Source: Microbacterium maritypicum (GTDB lineage: Bacteria > Actinomycetota > Actinomycetes > Actinomycetales > Microbacteriaceae). From it: 64,000 nucleotides of DNA. The notes below the pieces were generated by a model. It did no database searches. It was not told the origin of the DNA and was given only the letters and a program-made list of their open reading frames with translations. The stretch is taken from positions 496,001 through 560,000 of the forward strand of contig NZ_WAAQ01000002.1 in the NCBI RefSeq assembly GCF_008868125.1. The letters run 5' to 3'. The position numbers and the translations under genes are program-made. Shown here one piece after another: positions 49,554-57,719 of this stretch (positions are counted from its first letter, which is position 1; each line of letters opens with the position of its first letter).

Positions 49554-52351
49554 GCGGTCACCTCGGTGGATTCTGCGGCGCTCCGGCGAGGAGCACGCGT
49601 GTCGAGAGTCTGTGCGTCGGGCCGTCCGGCCTCGGCGAGGGTGGTCCGTGCCGAATCGGCGTCGGAGGCAGTGGCGAACACCGCGAGCGTGCGGGAGGCC
49701 GCGGCATCGCGCAACATCGCCGTCGCCTGGTCGCGCTGTCCGCCGCTCAGGCGGTCGATCCCGTCGATCACGACGATCTGCGACATTCCGCGCAGGGCTT
49801 CGGCGAGGTCGCCGAGCGCGGCATCCGCATCGTCGACCAGTACGCAGCCGACGTGAGAGCGCACCCAGGCGGCGCGTCCGGGGAGCAGGTGCCCCGCGAC
49901 TCTGAGCTTGCCGTCCGCGGGGGTCAGGCGTCCCGCGATCGTCAGGGCCAGAGCCCGGCGGGTGCGCACGTCGCCACCGGTCGCGATCACGGCACCGCCC
50001 TCGGGGATCCGCACCGAGAGACCCTCGATGAGCGGCGCATCGGCGCTGATCTCGAGGTCGTCGGCGGCGACGATCGACCCGTCGCCTGGCCATGCGGCCA
50101 GGTGTCGTTCGCGTTCGACGGCCTCGCCCTCGACGTCGACGCGGGGGAGGATCTTCTCCAGCCAGCGCGGGAGCTCCCAGGCGCGTTCGCCCAGGATCGC
50201 CATGAGCGCGGGGATCAGCGTCATCCGCACCAGGAAGGCGTCGAAGGCGATGCCGGCGGCGAGGCCGAGCGCGATCGGCTTGAGCGACGAGTCGCCCTCG
50301 GGGACGAACGCGACGAACACCGCGAACATGATGAGCCCGGCTGCGGTCACGACCTTCGCCGAGCCGGTGAAACCGCTGCGCACGGCCCGGAGCGCGGCGG
50401 CCCGCCGGGTGGCACGGTTCGGGCTCGTCGCATCCTTGTCGTGCACGAAGTCCTCGCGCATGCGGGAGACGAGGAAGACCTGGTAGTCCATGGCCAGACC
50501 GAACAGCACGCCCATCAGGATGATCGGCATGAAGCTGATGATGGGCCCGACCTTGGCGACGTGCAGCAGGTCGGCGAACCATCCCCATTCGAACACCGCC
50601 CCGACCACGCCGAAGGCGGCGACGATCGAGAGCAGGTATCCGGCCGCAGCCGTGATCGGCACCCACAGCGAGCGGAACACGATGGTCAGCAGGATCAGCG
50701 AGAGGCCGATCACGAAGATGCCGAACGGCAGCAGCGCGTTGCCGAGCTGGTCGGAGATGTCGATCCCGACGGCGGTGAAGCCGGTGACCTTGAGGTCGAT
50801 GCCGAACTCGTCGAGCCACTCCTCGTGGTGGCTGCGCAGCTCACGCACGAGGTCGGCCGTCGCCGGATCGTCGGGTGCGGTCTCGGGGATGATCTGCACG
50901 ATGCCGGTGTCGGCGGTCTCGTTCGGCGTCGCGAGGGCGACCTCCTTCACGCCGGGGACCTTCGCGACCGCGTCGCCGAGGTCTTCCATCAGAGTGAGCG
51001 GGTCGGTGGAGGTGACGATCGTGCCGGTGAGGATCAGCGGACCGTTGAACCCGGGTCCGAACTGCTCGCCGACGAGGTCGTAGTTCTGCCGGGCTTCGGA
51101 GTCCTTCGGCAGCACGCCGGCGTTGGGGAGGGCGAGGTCGAGGCTCAGCGCGGGCACGGCCACGATCCCGAGTCCGAGGACGACGGCGAGCGACACCAGC
51201 ACGGGGTGCTTCATGACGCCCCCGACCCAGCGGGCGCTGCCCTTCGCCGGGGCCGTGACGGGCTTCGGCTCCTCCGACGCTTCGGATGCCGCGCTCTTCT
51301 TCGTCTTCGGCGCCTTGACCTTCTTCGGGCGACCGACGACCTTGCCCTTCATGAATCCGAGCAGAGCGGGGGTCAGGGTGACGGCGATCGCGACGGCGAC
51401 GGCGACGGCGGCGGAGGCCGCGATACCCATGGTGGTGAGGAACGGGATGCCGGCGAAGCCGAGGCCGATCAGTGCGATGAGCACGGTGACGCCGGCGAAG
51501 ACGACGGCCGATCCGGCGGTACCGACGGCACGGGATGCCGATTCCTCCGGATCCACGCCCTCTCGCACCTGATCCTGATGTCGCGCCATGATGAACAGCG
51601 CGTAGTCGATGCCGACCGCGAGTCCCAGCATGAGCGCCAGCAGCGGGGTGGTCGAGGAGACGGTGGCGAAGGCGGTCGCGGTGAAGATGCCGGCCATCGA
51701 GATGCCCACGCCGAGGATCGCGGTGAGCAGGGGGAGCCCGGCCACCACGAATGAACGGAACGTGACGATGAGCACGAGGAGCGCGATGAGGAGCCCGACC
51801 GCCTCGGTGAGGGTGACGCCGGGGATCGAGATCGCGAAGAGGTCGCCGCCGAGCGAGGTCTGCGAGCCGGAAGGAAGCACGGAGTCGAGGTCGCTCACGG
51901 CCGAGCGCAGCGCATCCTTCGTCGTGTCCGAGACGTCGGTGGCCTCGCCGTCGAACTGCACGCGCACGATGGCCGCCGTGTCGTCCTCGTTGATCATGCC
52001 CTTGACCATCTCGTCGTAGGGCGAGGTGGCGGCGAGCACACCGTCGAGGTCGCCCAGCTCGTCGACGGCGTCCTCGATGTGTTCCCGGTAGTCGTCATCC
52101 GTGATCTTGTCGCCGTCGGCGGCGACCACGATGAACTGCGCATTCGTGCCGCTCACCTGCGGGAACGAACGGGAGAGCTGCTCGAGACCGGCCTGCGATT
52201 CGGTTCCGGGGATGGAGAACGTGTTGTCTGTTCCCGCTCCCAGCACGAGTGCCCCGGCGCCGGCGATGCCGAGCGCGAGCAGCCAGGACACGAGGACTCG
52301 CCACGGGTGCCGGAAGGACCAGCGTCCGAGCGAGGACAGGAGTGTGGACAC
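49550..52351 (-). CDS. MMPL family transporter with degenerate ABC-ATPase-like C-terminal domain
   Basis: A 933-residue RND-type membrane protein. Two MMPL halves (GIDYALFIMARHQDQVREG in the first, AMDYQVFLVSRMRED in the second) surround two external loops. A cytoplasmic linker with Lys/Ala-rich sequence lies between them. Unusually, residues about 738-933 form an extra domain resembling an ABC ATPase that has lost its catalytic residues: LSVRIPEGGAVIATGGDVRTRR at the Walker A position lacks GKS/T, and QIVVIDGID stands for Walker B. GTG start with GGAGG 5 nt upstream. Divergent from TetR, with two palindromes between. Substrates of the family are lipids and lipophilic drugs. Confidence 0.92.
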   Translation of the reverse strand: MSTLLSSLGRWSFRHPWRVLVSWLLALGIAGAGALVLGAGTDNTFSIPGTESQAGLEQLSRSFPQVSGTNAQFIVVAADGDKITDDDYREHIEDAVDELGDLDGVLAATSPYDEMVKGMINEDDTAAIVRVQFDGEATDVSDTTKDALRSAVSDLDSVLPSGSQTSLGGDLFAISIPGVTLTEAVGLLIALLVLIVTFRSFVVAGLPLLTAILGVGISMAGIFTATAFATVSSTTPLLALMLGLAVGIDYALFIMARHQDQVREGVDPEESASRAVGTAGSAVVFAGVTVLIALIGLGFAGIPFLTTMGIAASAAVAVAVAIAVTLTPALLGFMKGKVVGRPKKVKAPKTKKSAASEASEEPKPVTAPAKGSARWVGGVMKHPVLVSLAVVLGLGIVAVPALSLDLALPNAGVLPKDSEARQNYDLVGEQFGPGFNGPLILTGTIVTSTDPLTLMEDLGDAVAKVPGVKEVALATPNETADTGIVQIIPETAPDDPATADLVRELRSHHEEWLDEFGIDLKVTGFTAVGIDISDQLGNALLPFGIFVIGLSLILLTIVFRSLWVPITAAAGYLLSIVAAFGVVGAVFEWGWFADLLHVAKVGPIISFMPIILMGVLFGLAMDYQVFLVSRMREDFVHDKDATSPNRATRRAAALRAVRSGFTGSAKVVTAAGLIMFAVFVAFVPEGDSSLKPIALGLAAGIAFDAFLVRMTLIPALMAILGERAWELPRWLEKILPRVDVEGEAVERERHLAAWPGDGSIVAADDLEISADAPLIEGLSVRIPEGGAVIATGGDVRTRRALALTIAGRLTPADGKLRVAGHLLPGRAAWVRSHVGCVLVDDADAALGDLAEALRGMSQIVVIDGIDRLSGGQRDQATAMLRDAAASRTLAVFATASDADSARTTLAEAGRPDAQTLDTRAPRRSAAESTEVTA

Positions 52352-52375
52352 GCGATCCTCCGAGGGGTGCGGGGT

Positions 52376-52393
52376 GGATACACAGGTGTATCC
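52376..52393. promoter_or_regulatory. TetR-type operator 1
   Basis: GGATACAC-AG-GTGTATCC, a perfect 8+2+8 palindrome in the MMPL/TetR intergenic region. Confidence 0.8.
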
Positions 52394-52410
52394 GATACAT
52401 AGATGTATCG
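52393..52410. promoter_or_regulatory. TetR-type operator 2
   Basis: CGATACAT-AG-ATGTATCG, a perfect 8+2+8 palindrome whose centre is 17 bp from that of operator 1. The shared core is GATACAY-AG-RTGTATC. Confidence 0.8.
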
Positions 52411-52482
52411 TAAGGTGACCCGCCCGGCCAAGCCTGTGTGCAGGGTGTGAATCATGCGAGAGTGAAGGGTCAGGAGGTTTCG

Positions 52483-53106
52483 ATGTCGACACCCGCAACC
52501 CGCAGCCGTGAGAACACGCGTGCCCGTCTGCTCGAAGCGGCGGCGCAGGTCTTCGCCGAGGTCGGGCTCGATGGAGCATCGGTCGAAGCGGTCTGCGAGC
52601 GAGCCGGCTTCACCCGCGGCGCGTTCTACTCGAACTTCGAGTCCAAGGACGAGCTGTTCCTCATGCTCGCCGCCAGCGTCTCCGAAGTGCGCGTGAACGC
52701 GGTGCGCACCCGTGTCGAGGAGCTGACCGCCGCCGGTGCCCTCGTCGAGGGGTGCGATCCGATCGATCTCGTGCAGCAGATCATGGAGCTCGGCGGAGAC
52801 GACCGCCTCGGCGTCATGCTGCTCAGCGAGATCCGCATCCGTGCCCTGCGCGACGCGAGGTTCGGCGAGGCGTATCTCGCCCAAGAGCGCGAGATGGTCT
52901 CGAGCATCGCGCAGATCGTCGACGACATCATCTCGGCAGGCCTGCTGCGGCTGCGGCTCCCGGCCGAGATCGCCGCGCGCATGCTCATGATCATCTGGGA
53001 GGGCATGACCGTGCGAGGAGCGATGGCCGGCCAGGACGACGCGCAGCTTCGGCACTCCGGTGGCGAGGAGCTCGGCCGCCTGGTGCAGCTGCTCATCGAG
53101 CCGTAG
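52483..53106 (+). CDS. TetR-family transcriptional regulator
   Basis: A 207-residue repressor. The DNA-binding domain (about 10-60) reads ARLLEAAAQVFAEVGLDGASVEAVCERAGFTRGAFYSNFESKDELF. The rest is the helical ligand-binding and dimerisation domain. AGGAGG 5 nt upstream fixes ATG 52483. It is divergent from the MMPL/YhgE operon and separated by two tandem palindromes, so it very probably represses both that operon and itself. Its last bases overlap the end of the convergent MFS gene by 14 nt. Confidence 0.93.
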   Translation: MSTPATRSRENTRARLLEAAAQVFAEVGLDGASVEAVCERAGFTRGAFYSNFESKDELFLMLAASVSEVRVNAVRTRVEELTAAGALVEGCDPIDLVQQIMELGGDDRLGVMLLSEIRIRALRDARFGEAYLAQEREMVSSIAQIVDDIISAGLLRLRLPAEIAARMLMIIWEGMTVRGAMAGQDDAQLRHSGGEELGRLVQLLIEP

Positions 53107-54517
53107 TCGGCGTCGCCGTTCCCCGAGCCCTCGAGGTCTGACGGCTCGCTGCGAGGGAGAGCAGTGCGGCACCGGCCAGGAGCGCAGCCGTCACGAGGAA
53201 CGTCACCTTCAGTGCTGCGGTGAGCGCCTCCGGCGTGGCTGCTGCGATCTCTGCTGCGCCGGAGGCTGCGGCGAAGAGTGCCGCGAGCACGGAGGCGCCA
53301 GTGACGAGCCCGAGATTGCGGGAAAGGCCGAGCAATCCTGACGTCACACCGCGGTGCTCTGTCGGCGTCGCACTCAGGACTCCGGTGTTGTTCGCCGCCA
53401 GGAACAGCTGGTACCCGGGGGCGAGCAGCACAGTGCCCGTGATGTATCCGATGAGCCCCCACCAGGAGGGCAGCAACGCGAGCGCGAGGGCTCCGGCGAC
53501 CATGGCCGAGAGCCCCGCCGTGGTCATGAGCCGCGTGCCGAACCGGTCGACCGCGCGGCCGGCGATCACACCGGTGCAGATGGAGGCGAGCGGTCCCGCG
53601 GCCATGGTCGCCCCGATCGCGGCCGGAGCGAGGTGCAGCCCTCCCGCGAGGAAGAACGGGCCGACCACGAGAGTGCTCATCATGACCGTGCCCACGATCA
53701 GGTTGAGCACGGCCCCGATCGAGACGTCGCGATTGCGGAGCAGAGCCGGCGGCAGGAGCGCATGGGAAGCGCGGGCCTCCCGGAGGGCGAACAGAGCGGC
53801 AGTGACGATCGCGCCGCCGAGGAGCGGCATCGTCGGCCAGGATCCGTCGGCACCGGGCGAGGTCACGCCGAGCGTGTAGAAGGTGACGGCCGCCGTCAGC
53901 AGCAGCACGCCGCCGATGTCGAATCCGCGTCGGGGCCCGCTCGCCGCGGAAGTACCGCGATCGGTCATGCCGGTCAGAACCGCGACCAGCACGCCGAGCG
54001 GCGCCATTGCTGCGAAGATCGCCGGCCACCCCGCCACCGTGATCAGGAGGCCGCCGAGCGCGGGGCCTGAGGCGGTGCCCACTGCGGCCGTCGTCCCCAG
54101 CAGACCCATGACACGTCCGAGGCGCTCCGGCGCGACCATGTCGCGGGCACGGGCGAGAGGGAGCGCCATCATCACGGCAGCGCCGACACCCTGCAGAGCG
54201 CGGGCGCCGATCAGCACCCCCAGCGTCGGAGCGAGCGCGCAGAGCACGGCAGCGAGGGTGAAGATGACGATGCCGATCCCCAGGATGCGTCTTCGCCCGA
54301 GGAGGTCGCCCAGGTATCCCACCGTGAGGCTGGTCGCTGTCATCGCCAGCAGGTACGCGAGCGCCACCCACTGTGTCTGGGAGAAGGTGCCATCCAGGTG
54401 TCGGGCGATCGTGGGGAGCGCCACGTTGGCGGCGCTGGTGCCGAGGGACGCGACCAGCACGCTGAGAGCGAGCCCGGCCGTGCCTGAGCGAAGGGGGGAA
54501 GTCGTGGTCACGGTCAT
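53093..54517 (-). CDS. MFS multidrug-type exporter (DHA2-like)
   Basis: A 474-residue membrane protein with 14 predicted helices. Motif A reads GYLGDLLGRRR after helix 2, and motif C-like GPALGGLLITVAGW is in helix 5. This suits drug:H+ antiport of the DHA2 group. The start ATG 54517 has only a GAGG two bases away, so the start may be the GTG two codons later or a leaderless ATG (GATGCT, 6 nt). It is divergent from a cupin-type regulator that may control it. Confidence 0.88.
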   Translation of the reverse strand: MTVTTTSPLRSGTAGLALSVLVASLGTSAANVALPTIARHLDGTFSQTQWVALAYLLAMTATSLTVGYLGDLLGRRRILGIGIVIFTLAAVLCALAPTLGVLIGARALQGVGAAVMMALPLARARDMVAPERLGRVMGLLGTTAAVGTASGPALGGLLITVAGWPAIFAAMAPLGVLVAVLTGMTDRGTSAASGPRRGFDIGGVLLLTAAVTFYTLGVTSPGADGSWPTMPLLGGAIVTAALFALREARASHALLPPALLRNRDVSIGAVLNLIVGTVMMSTLVVGPFFLAGGLHLAPAAIGATMAAGPLASICTGVIAGRAVDRFGTRLMTTAGLSAMVAGALALALLPSWWGLIGYITGTVLLAPGYQLFLAANNTGVLSATPTEHRGVTSGLLGLSRNLGLVTGASVLAALFAAASGAAEIAAATPEALTAALKVTFLVTAALLAGAALLSLAASRQTSRARGTATPTTAR

Positions 54518-54595
54518 GTCCTCAGCATCGATCGCGTCTTCACTGAACAGCAACACGAGTTGCCGAAAGCGGGATGGCGGTGATGGGATGAGGCC

Positions 54596-55216
54596 ATGGA
54601 CGAACACGAGGCGGTCATCGACGCGACGCTGGAGCAGATCGGTCCGAGGCTCCAGGCGCTGCGCCTTCGACGAGGAACGACACTCGCCGAGGTCGCGTCG
54701 GCCACGGGTATCTCGAAGAGCACTCTCTCGCGCCTGGAGACGGGTCAGCGGCGCGCGAGCCTGGAGCTGCTCCTGCCGCTCGCGCGCATGTACCGGGTGT
54801 CGCTGGACGACCTCGTGGGCGCTCCCGAGACCGGCGACCCGCGGGTGCGGCTGCGCCCGCGGCGGGTCAACGGGCGCACTGTGGTGGCGCTCACACGCCA
54901 GCCGGGCGAGAGGCATGCGTGGAAGATCATCGTGCCTTCCGAGGCCTCGGAGCCGAAGCTCACCTCGCATGAGGGGTCGTCATGGATGTATGTGCTCACC
55001 GGACGCATCCGGCTCATCGTGGGTGACCGCGACATCATGCTCGAGGCCGGAGAGGTCGCGGAGTTCGATACACGCACGCCGCACTGGTTCGGCGCCGATG
55101 GGGAGCACGACGCCGAGATCCTCACGATCTTCGGCGCGGAAGGCGGCCACGGTCAGCGCAGCACCGACCTCGCCACGCGCCACCTCGCCGAGGTGCTCGG
55201 CGGGCCTCCGCGGTGA
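54596..55216 (+). CDS. XRE-family regulator with C-terminal cupin domain
   Basis: A 206-residue regulator. The helix-turn-helix (about 18-72) reads LRLRRGTTLAEVASATGISKSTLSRLETGQRRASLE. The cupin barrel (about 110-180) contains SSWMYVLTGRIRLIVGDRDIMLEAGEVAEFDTRTPHWFG with a single His. Such proteins sense small ligands such as amino acids or polyamines. It is divergent from the MFS exporter, its likely target. Confidence 0.9.
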   Translation: MDEHEAVIDATLEQIGPRLQALRLRRGTTLAEVASATGISKSTLSRLETGQRRASLELLLPLARMYRVSLDDLVGAPETGDPRVRLRPRRVNGRTVVALTRQPGERHAWKIIVPSEASEPKLTSHEGSSWMYVLTGRIRLIVGDRDIMLEAGEVAEFDTRTPHWFGADGEHDAEILTIFGAEGGHGQRSTDLATRHLAEVLGGPPR

Positions 55217-55249
55217 CGTGCGACGGGGTCCTCGCCGCGGCAGTCGGCC

Positions 55250-56233
55250 TCAGTGTGCGGCGGTCGAGAGCTCATAGTGGCAGCGGGCGAGGCGCGCGAG
55301 CCACCATTCGCGTCGTTCGTCCGATGCGGCGAGACGACTGAGTGCCTCCGCATCGGGTGTCACGCGGCCGACCGGGATCGAGCCGTCGACCGGGCGCAGG
55401 TCGGCCACGTCGTCGAGGAACAGCGACGCCGTGCCGAGCCCGCAGTCGTAGTCGAGTGTCGGGAGGGCCGCAGCGAGGGCGGCTCCTTGAGACAGGCCGA
55501 TAGCGGTGTCCAGGGCGCTCGAGACCACGACGGGGAGCCCCGCGGCGGTGACGATCTGCAGCGCGTGAGTGATGCCGCCGAGGGGCTGCGCCTTGATCAC
55601 GAGCAGGTCGGCCGCGCGGGCACGGGCGACCGCGAGCGGATCGGACGACTTGCGCACGCTCTCGTCGGCGGCGACCGGGATGCCCATGTACTTCACGCGC
55701 CTGCGGAGATCCGCCAGCTCCGGCACCGTCGCGCAGGGCTGCTCCACGTATTCCAGGTCGTACTCGCCCAGCGCATGCACGGCGTGCTCGGCCTCGTCGA
55801 CGTTCCAGGCTCCGTTCGCGTCGACCCTGATGCGGCCCTCGGGGCCCATCGTCTCGCGCACGGCGCGAACGCGCGCCACGTCGTCGGAGAGGGTCTGCCC
55901 CGGCTCGGCGACCTTGACCTTCGCCGTGCGGCAGCCGGGGAATCGCGCCAGCAGCTCGGGCACGCGCGACGCCTCGATCGCGGGCACCGTGGCGTTCACG
56001 CCGATCCGATCCCGTAGCGGCTCCGGCTGCTCGCGCCAGGCGAAGTCGATCGCGGCCGCGAGCCATGTGGCCGCCTCCGCGTCTTCGTACTCCACGAACG
56101 GTGAGAACTCCGCCCACCCCTCCGGTCCCTCGAAGAGCAGTGCCTCCCGCACGTCGACGCCGCGGAAGCGACTGTGCATCGGGAGGGCGACGACCCTGGC
56201 CGAGTCGAGCAGGTCTGAGAGCGGCGGGATCAT
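55250..56233 (-). CDS. menC: o-Succinylbenzoate synthase
   Basis: A 327-residue enolase-superfamily enzyme that dehydrates SHCHC to o-succinylbenzoate in menaquinone synthesis. Catalytic lysine in AKVKV (Lys105/107), metal ligands Asp138 (RVDANGAW), Glu164 (EYVEQP) and Asp190 (AADES), and the second lysine Lys214 (VIKAQPLGG) are all present. ATG 56233 has CAGAAT 6 nt upstream and may be leaderless. It is separated from menB and menE by a GNAT and a PadR unit. Confidence 0.93.
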   Translation of the reverse strand: MIPPLSDLLDSARVVALPMHSRFRGVDVREALLFEGPEGWAEFSPFVEYEDAEAATWLAAAIDFAWREQPEPLRDRIGVNATVPAIEASRVPELLARFPGCRTAKVKVAEPGQTLSDDVARVRAVRETMGPEGRIRVDANGAWNVDEAEHAVHALGEYDLEYVEQPCATVPELADLRRRVKYMGIPVAADESVRKSSDPLAVARARAADLLVIKAQPLGGITHALQIVTAAGLPVVVSSALDTAIGLSQGAALAAALPTLDYDCGLGTASLFLDDVADLRPVDGSIPVGRVTPDAEALSRLAASDERREWWLARLARCHYELSTAAH

Positions 56234-56239
56234 GTGCCC

Positions 56240-56245
56240 ATTCTG
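56240..56245 (-). promoter_or_regulatory. -10-like element of a probable leaderless promoter (menC)
   Basis: CAGAAT on the minus strand, 6 nt before ATG 56233. Confidence 0.4.
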
Positions 56246-56273
56246 TCCCCGGGAGGCCTGCGACCGCTGCACG

Positions 56274-57293
56274 TCAGGCCAGGTGTTTCTGCAGCTCGCC
56301 CATCCGCTCGGTGGGAATGAACCCGAGAAGCGTGTTCACGGCGAGCATGTGTGCGTTCGATTCCGCGTTGTACGTGTAGACGGCAGGTGCATGAGGAGCT
56401 CGGTGCTGCAACAGGCGGAGGTTCGCGATCTTCACCGCCGTGCCGAGGCGGTGGCCGCGGTCGGCCCGGCGCACGAGCGTGCCCCATTGGTACGCATTGC
56501 CGTCGTCGCCCGACACGACGAGCTGGGTGTAGGCGGCGACCTGGCCCTCCGGCGTCAGCGCGACGGTGCCGATCGGAAGACGGTTCTGCCTGACGAGGAG
56601 CTCCTCCTGCTCGCGGATGCTCTCCACGTCGGGCTTCGCGGGTGCGATGTCGAGATCGCCGCTGGGGGCTTCGGTATCGATCGAGGCGTCGAGGATCGCC
56701 CAGCCTTCGACGACGTCGTCCGGCACCGGTCCGATCCAGCTCCGGACCGAGTAGCCCCGGGTCGCCGCAGCGATGTCGGAGTCGATCCGGTCGAGCACCT
56801 CGAGGTCGAGCGGGAGTGCGAGCCGGTTCTGCACGTCCCCGAGCGCGAGCGCGTAGCCGTGGCGGCGGGCGAACTCGCGACCGGGTGCGCCCTTGCCGTC
56901 GGATCCGAGCTCGTACGGCCACGAGGTGTCGCCCTGCGCGGTGGTGCGTCCGGCCTCGGCGGCTTCTGCCTCGAGGAAGGCCAGGGCGGTGCTGCCGACT
57001 CCGCGCCGTCGATGCGCCGGCGGCACGTGGACGGCAAGGTGCGCGACGTGTGTGTTGTCCTTGAGGGGGAGTGCGAGGCCCGCTGCGCCGACGACAGTGC
57101 CGTCGTCGCGCAGCAGGAGGGGGCGTCGCTCGAGAGTCTGGGACTGCTGCTGCATCGCGTTGCGCGTCTCCTCGCGGGACCAGACCGGGATGTCGGATCC
57201 GCGGTCGGCACGTTCGGCGGCTGCATAGGCATCCCACCAGGCGTCCACCTCCGCGGCGTCGAACGGGTCGATGCGCGTGATCTCGAGCGTCAT
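56274..57293 (-). CDS. Tandem GNAT acetyltransferase
   Basis: A 339-residue protein with two GNAT lobes, as in mycothiol synthase-like proteins. The first (about 1-170) has VAHLAVHVPPAHRRRGVGSTALAFLE, a full acetyl-CoA loop. The second (about 180-339) has YQWGTLVRRADRGHRLGTAVKIANL and ends with a helix after NAESNAHMLAVNTLLGF. Substrate unknown. TAGCGT 6 nt before ATG 57293 marks a leaderless start. Confidence 0.88.
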   Translation of the reverse strand: MTLEITRIDPFDAAEVDAWWDAYAAAERADRGSDIPVWSREETRNAMQQQSQTLERRPLLLRDDGTVVGAAGLALPLKDNTHVAHLAVHVPPAHRRRGVGSTALAFLEAEAAEAGRTTAQGDTSWPYELGSDGKGAPGREFARRHGYALALGDVQNRLALPLDLEVLDRIDSDIAAATRGYSVRSWIGPVPDDVVEGWAILDASIDTEAPSGDLDIAPAKPDVESIREQEELLVRQNRLPIGTVALTPEGQVAAYTQLVVSGDDGNAYQWGTLVRRADRGHRLGTAVKIANLRLLQHRAPHAPAVYTYNAESNAHMLAVNTLLGFIPTERMGELQKHLA

Positions 57294-57299
57294 GACTCC

Positions 57300-57305
57300 A
57301 CGCTA
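57300..57305 (-). promoter_or_regulatory. -10 element of a leaderless promoter (tandem GNAT)
   Basis: TAGCGT on the minus strand, 6 nt before ATG 57293. Confidence 0.55.
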
Positions 57306-57348
57306 CTTCCCCCTTCCCGTCCGCCCCGGGACTGTCCGAGACGTACGC

Positions 57349-57378
57349 TGGACAATAGTGTGTGACACACAGTAATGT
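57349..57378 (+). promoter_or_regulatory. PadR promoter with operator in the spacer
   Basis: -35 TGGACA (57349-57354), an 18-nt spacer, -10 TAATGT (57373-57378) and 7 nt to ATG 57386. The spacer holds the dyad TGTGTG-A-CACACA (57359-57371), embedded in a longer imperfect palindrome 57356-57374. It is well placed for autorepression by PadR. Confidence 0.65.
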
Positions 57379-57385
57379 GGGCTGC

Positions 57386-57718
57386 ATGAACGAGACGCTC
57401 GACACGCACCTGCAGGAGCTGCGGCGCGGCACCGTGGTGCTGGCCTGCCTGCAGCTGCTGCGCACGCCGGGCTACGGCTATTCGCTGCTCGACCAGCTCG
57501 AGAAGCGCGGCTTCGCGACGGATGCGAACACCCTGTATCCGCTGCTGCGCCGCCTGGAGAAGCAGGAGTACCTCACGAGCGAGTGGAACACCGAGGAGGC
57601 GAGGCCGCGCAAGTTCTACCGCACCTCGGACGCCGGCATCCGCCTCGCCGACACCCTCACCGACGAATGGCGATCGCTCACCACGGCGATCGCGTCCCTC
57701 ACTGCAGAGGAGAACTGA
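57386..57718 (+). CDS. PadR-family transcriptional regulator
   Basis: A 110-residue winged-helix regulator: RRGTVVLACLQLLRTPGYGYSLLDQLEKRGF, then the wing segment LYPLLRRLEKQEYLTSEW and FYRTSDAG. It is a short subfamily 2-like PadR. ATG 57386 is leaderless by signal. It is followed at once by a HAAS-domain membrane protein, a pairing widely seen in which PadR controls the membrane protein. Confidence 0.93.
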   Translation: MNETLDTHLQELRRGTVVLACLQLLRTPGYGYSLLDQLEKRGFATDANTLYPLLRRLEKQEYLTSEWNTEEARPRKFYRTSDAGIRLADTLTDEWRSLTTAIASLTAEEN

Positions 57719-57719
57719 C

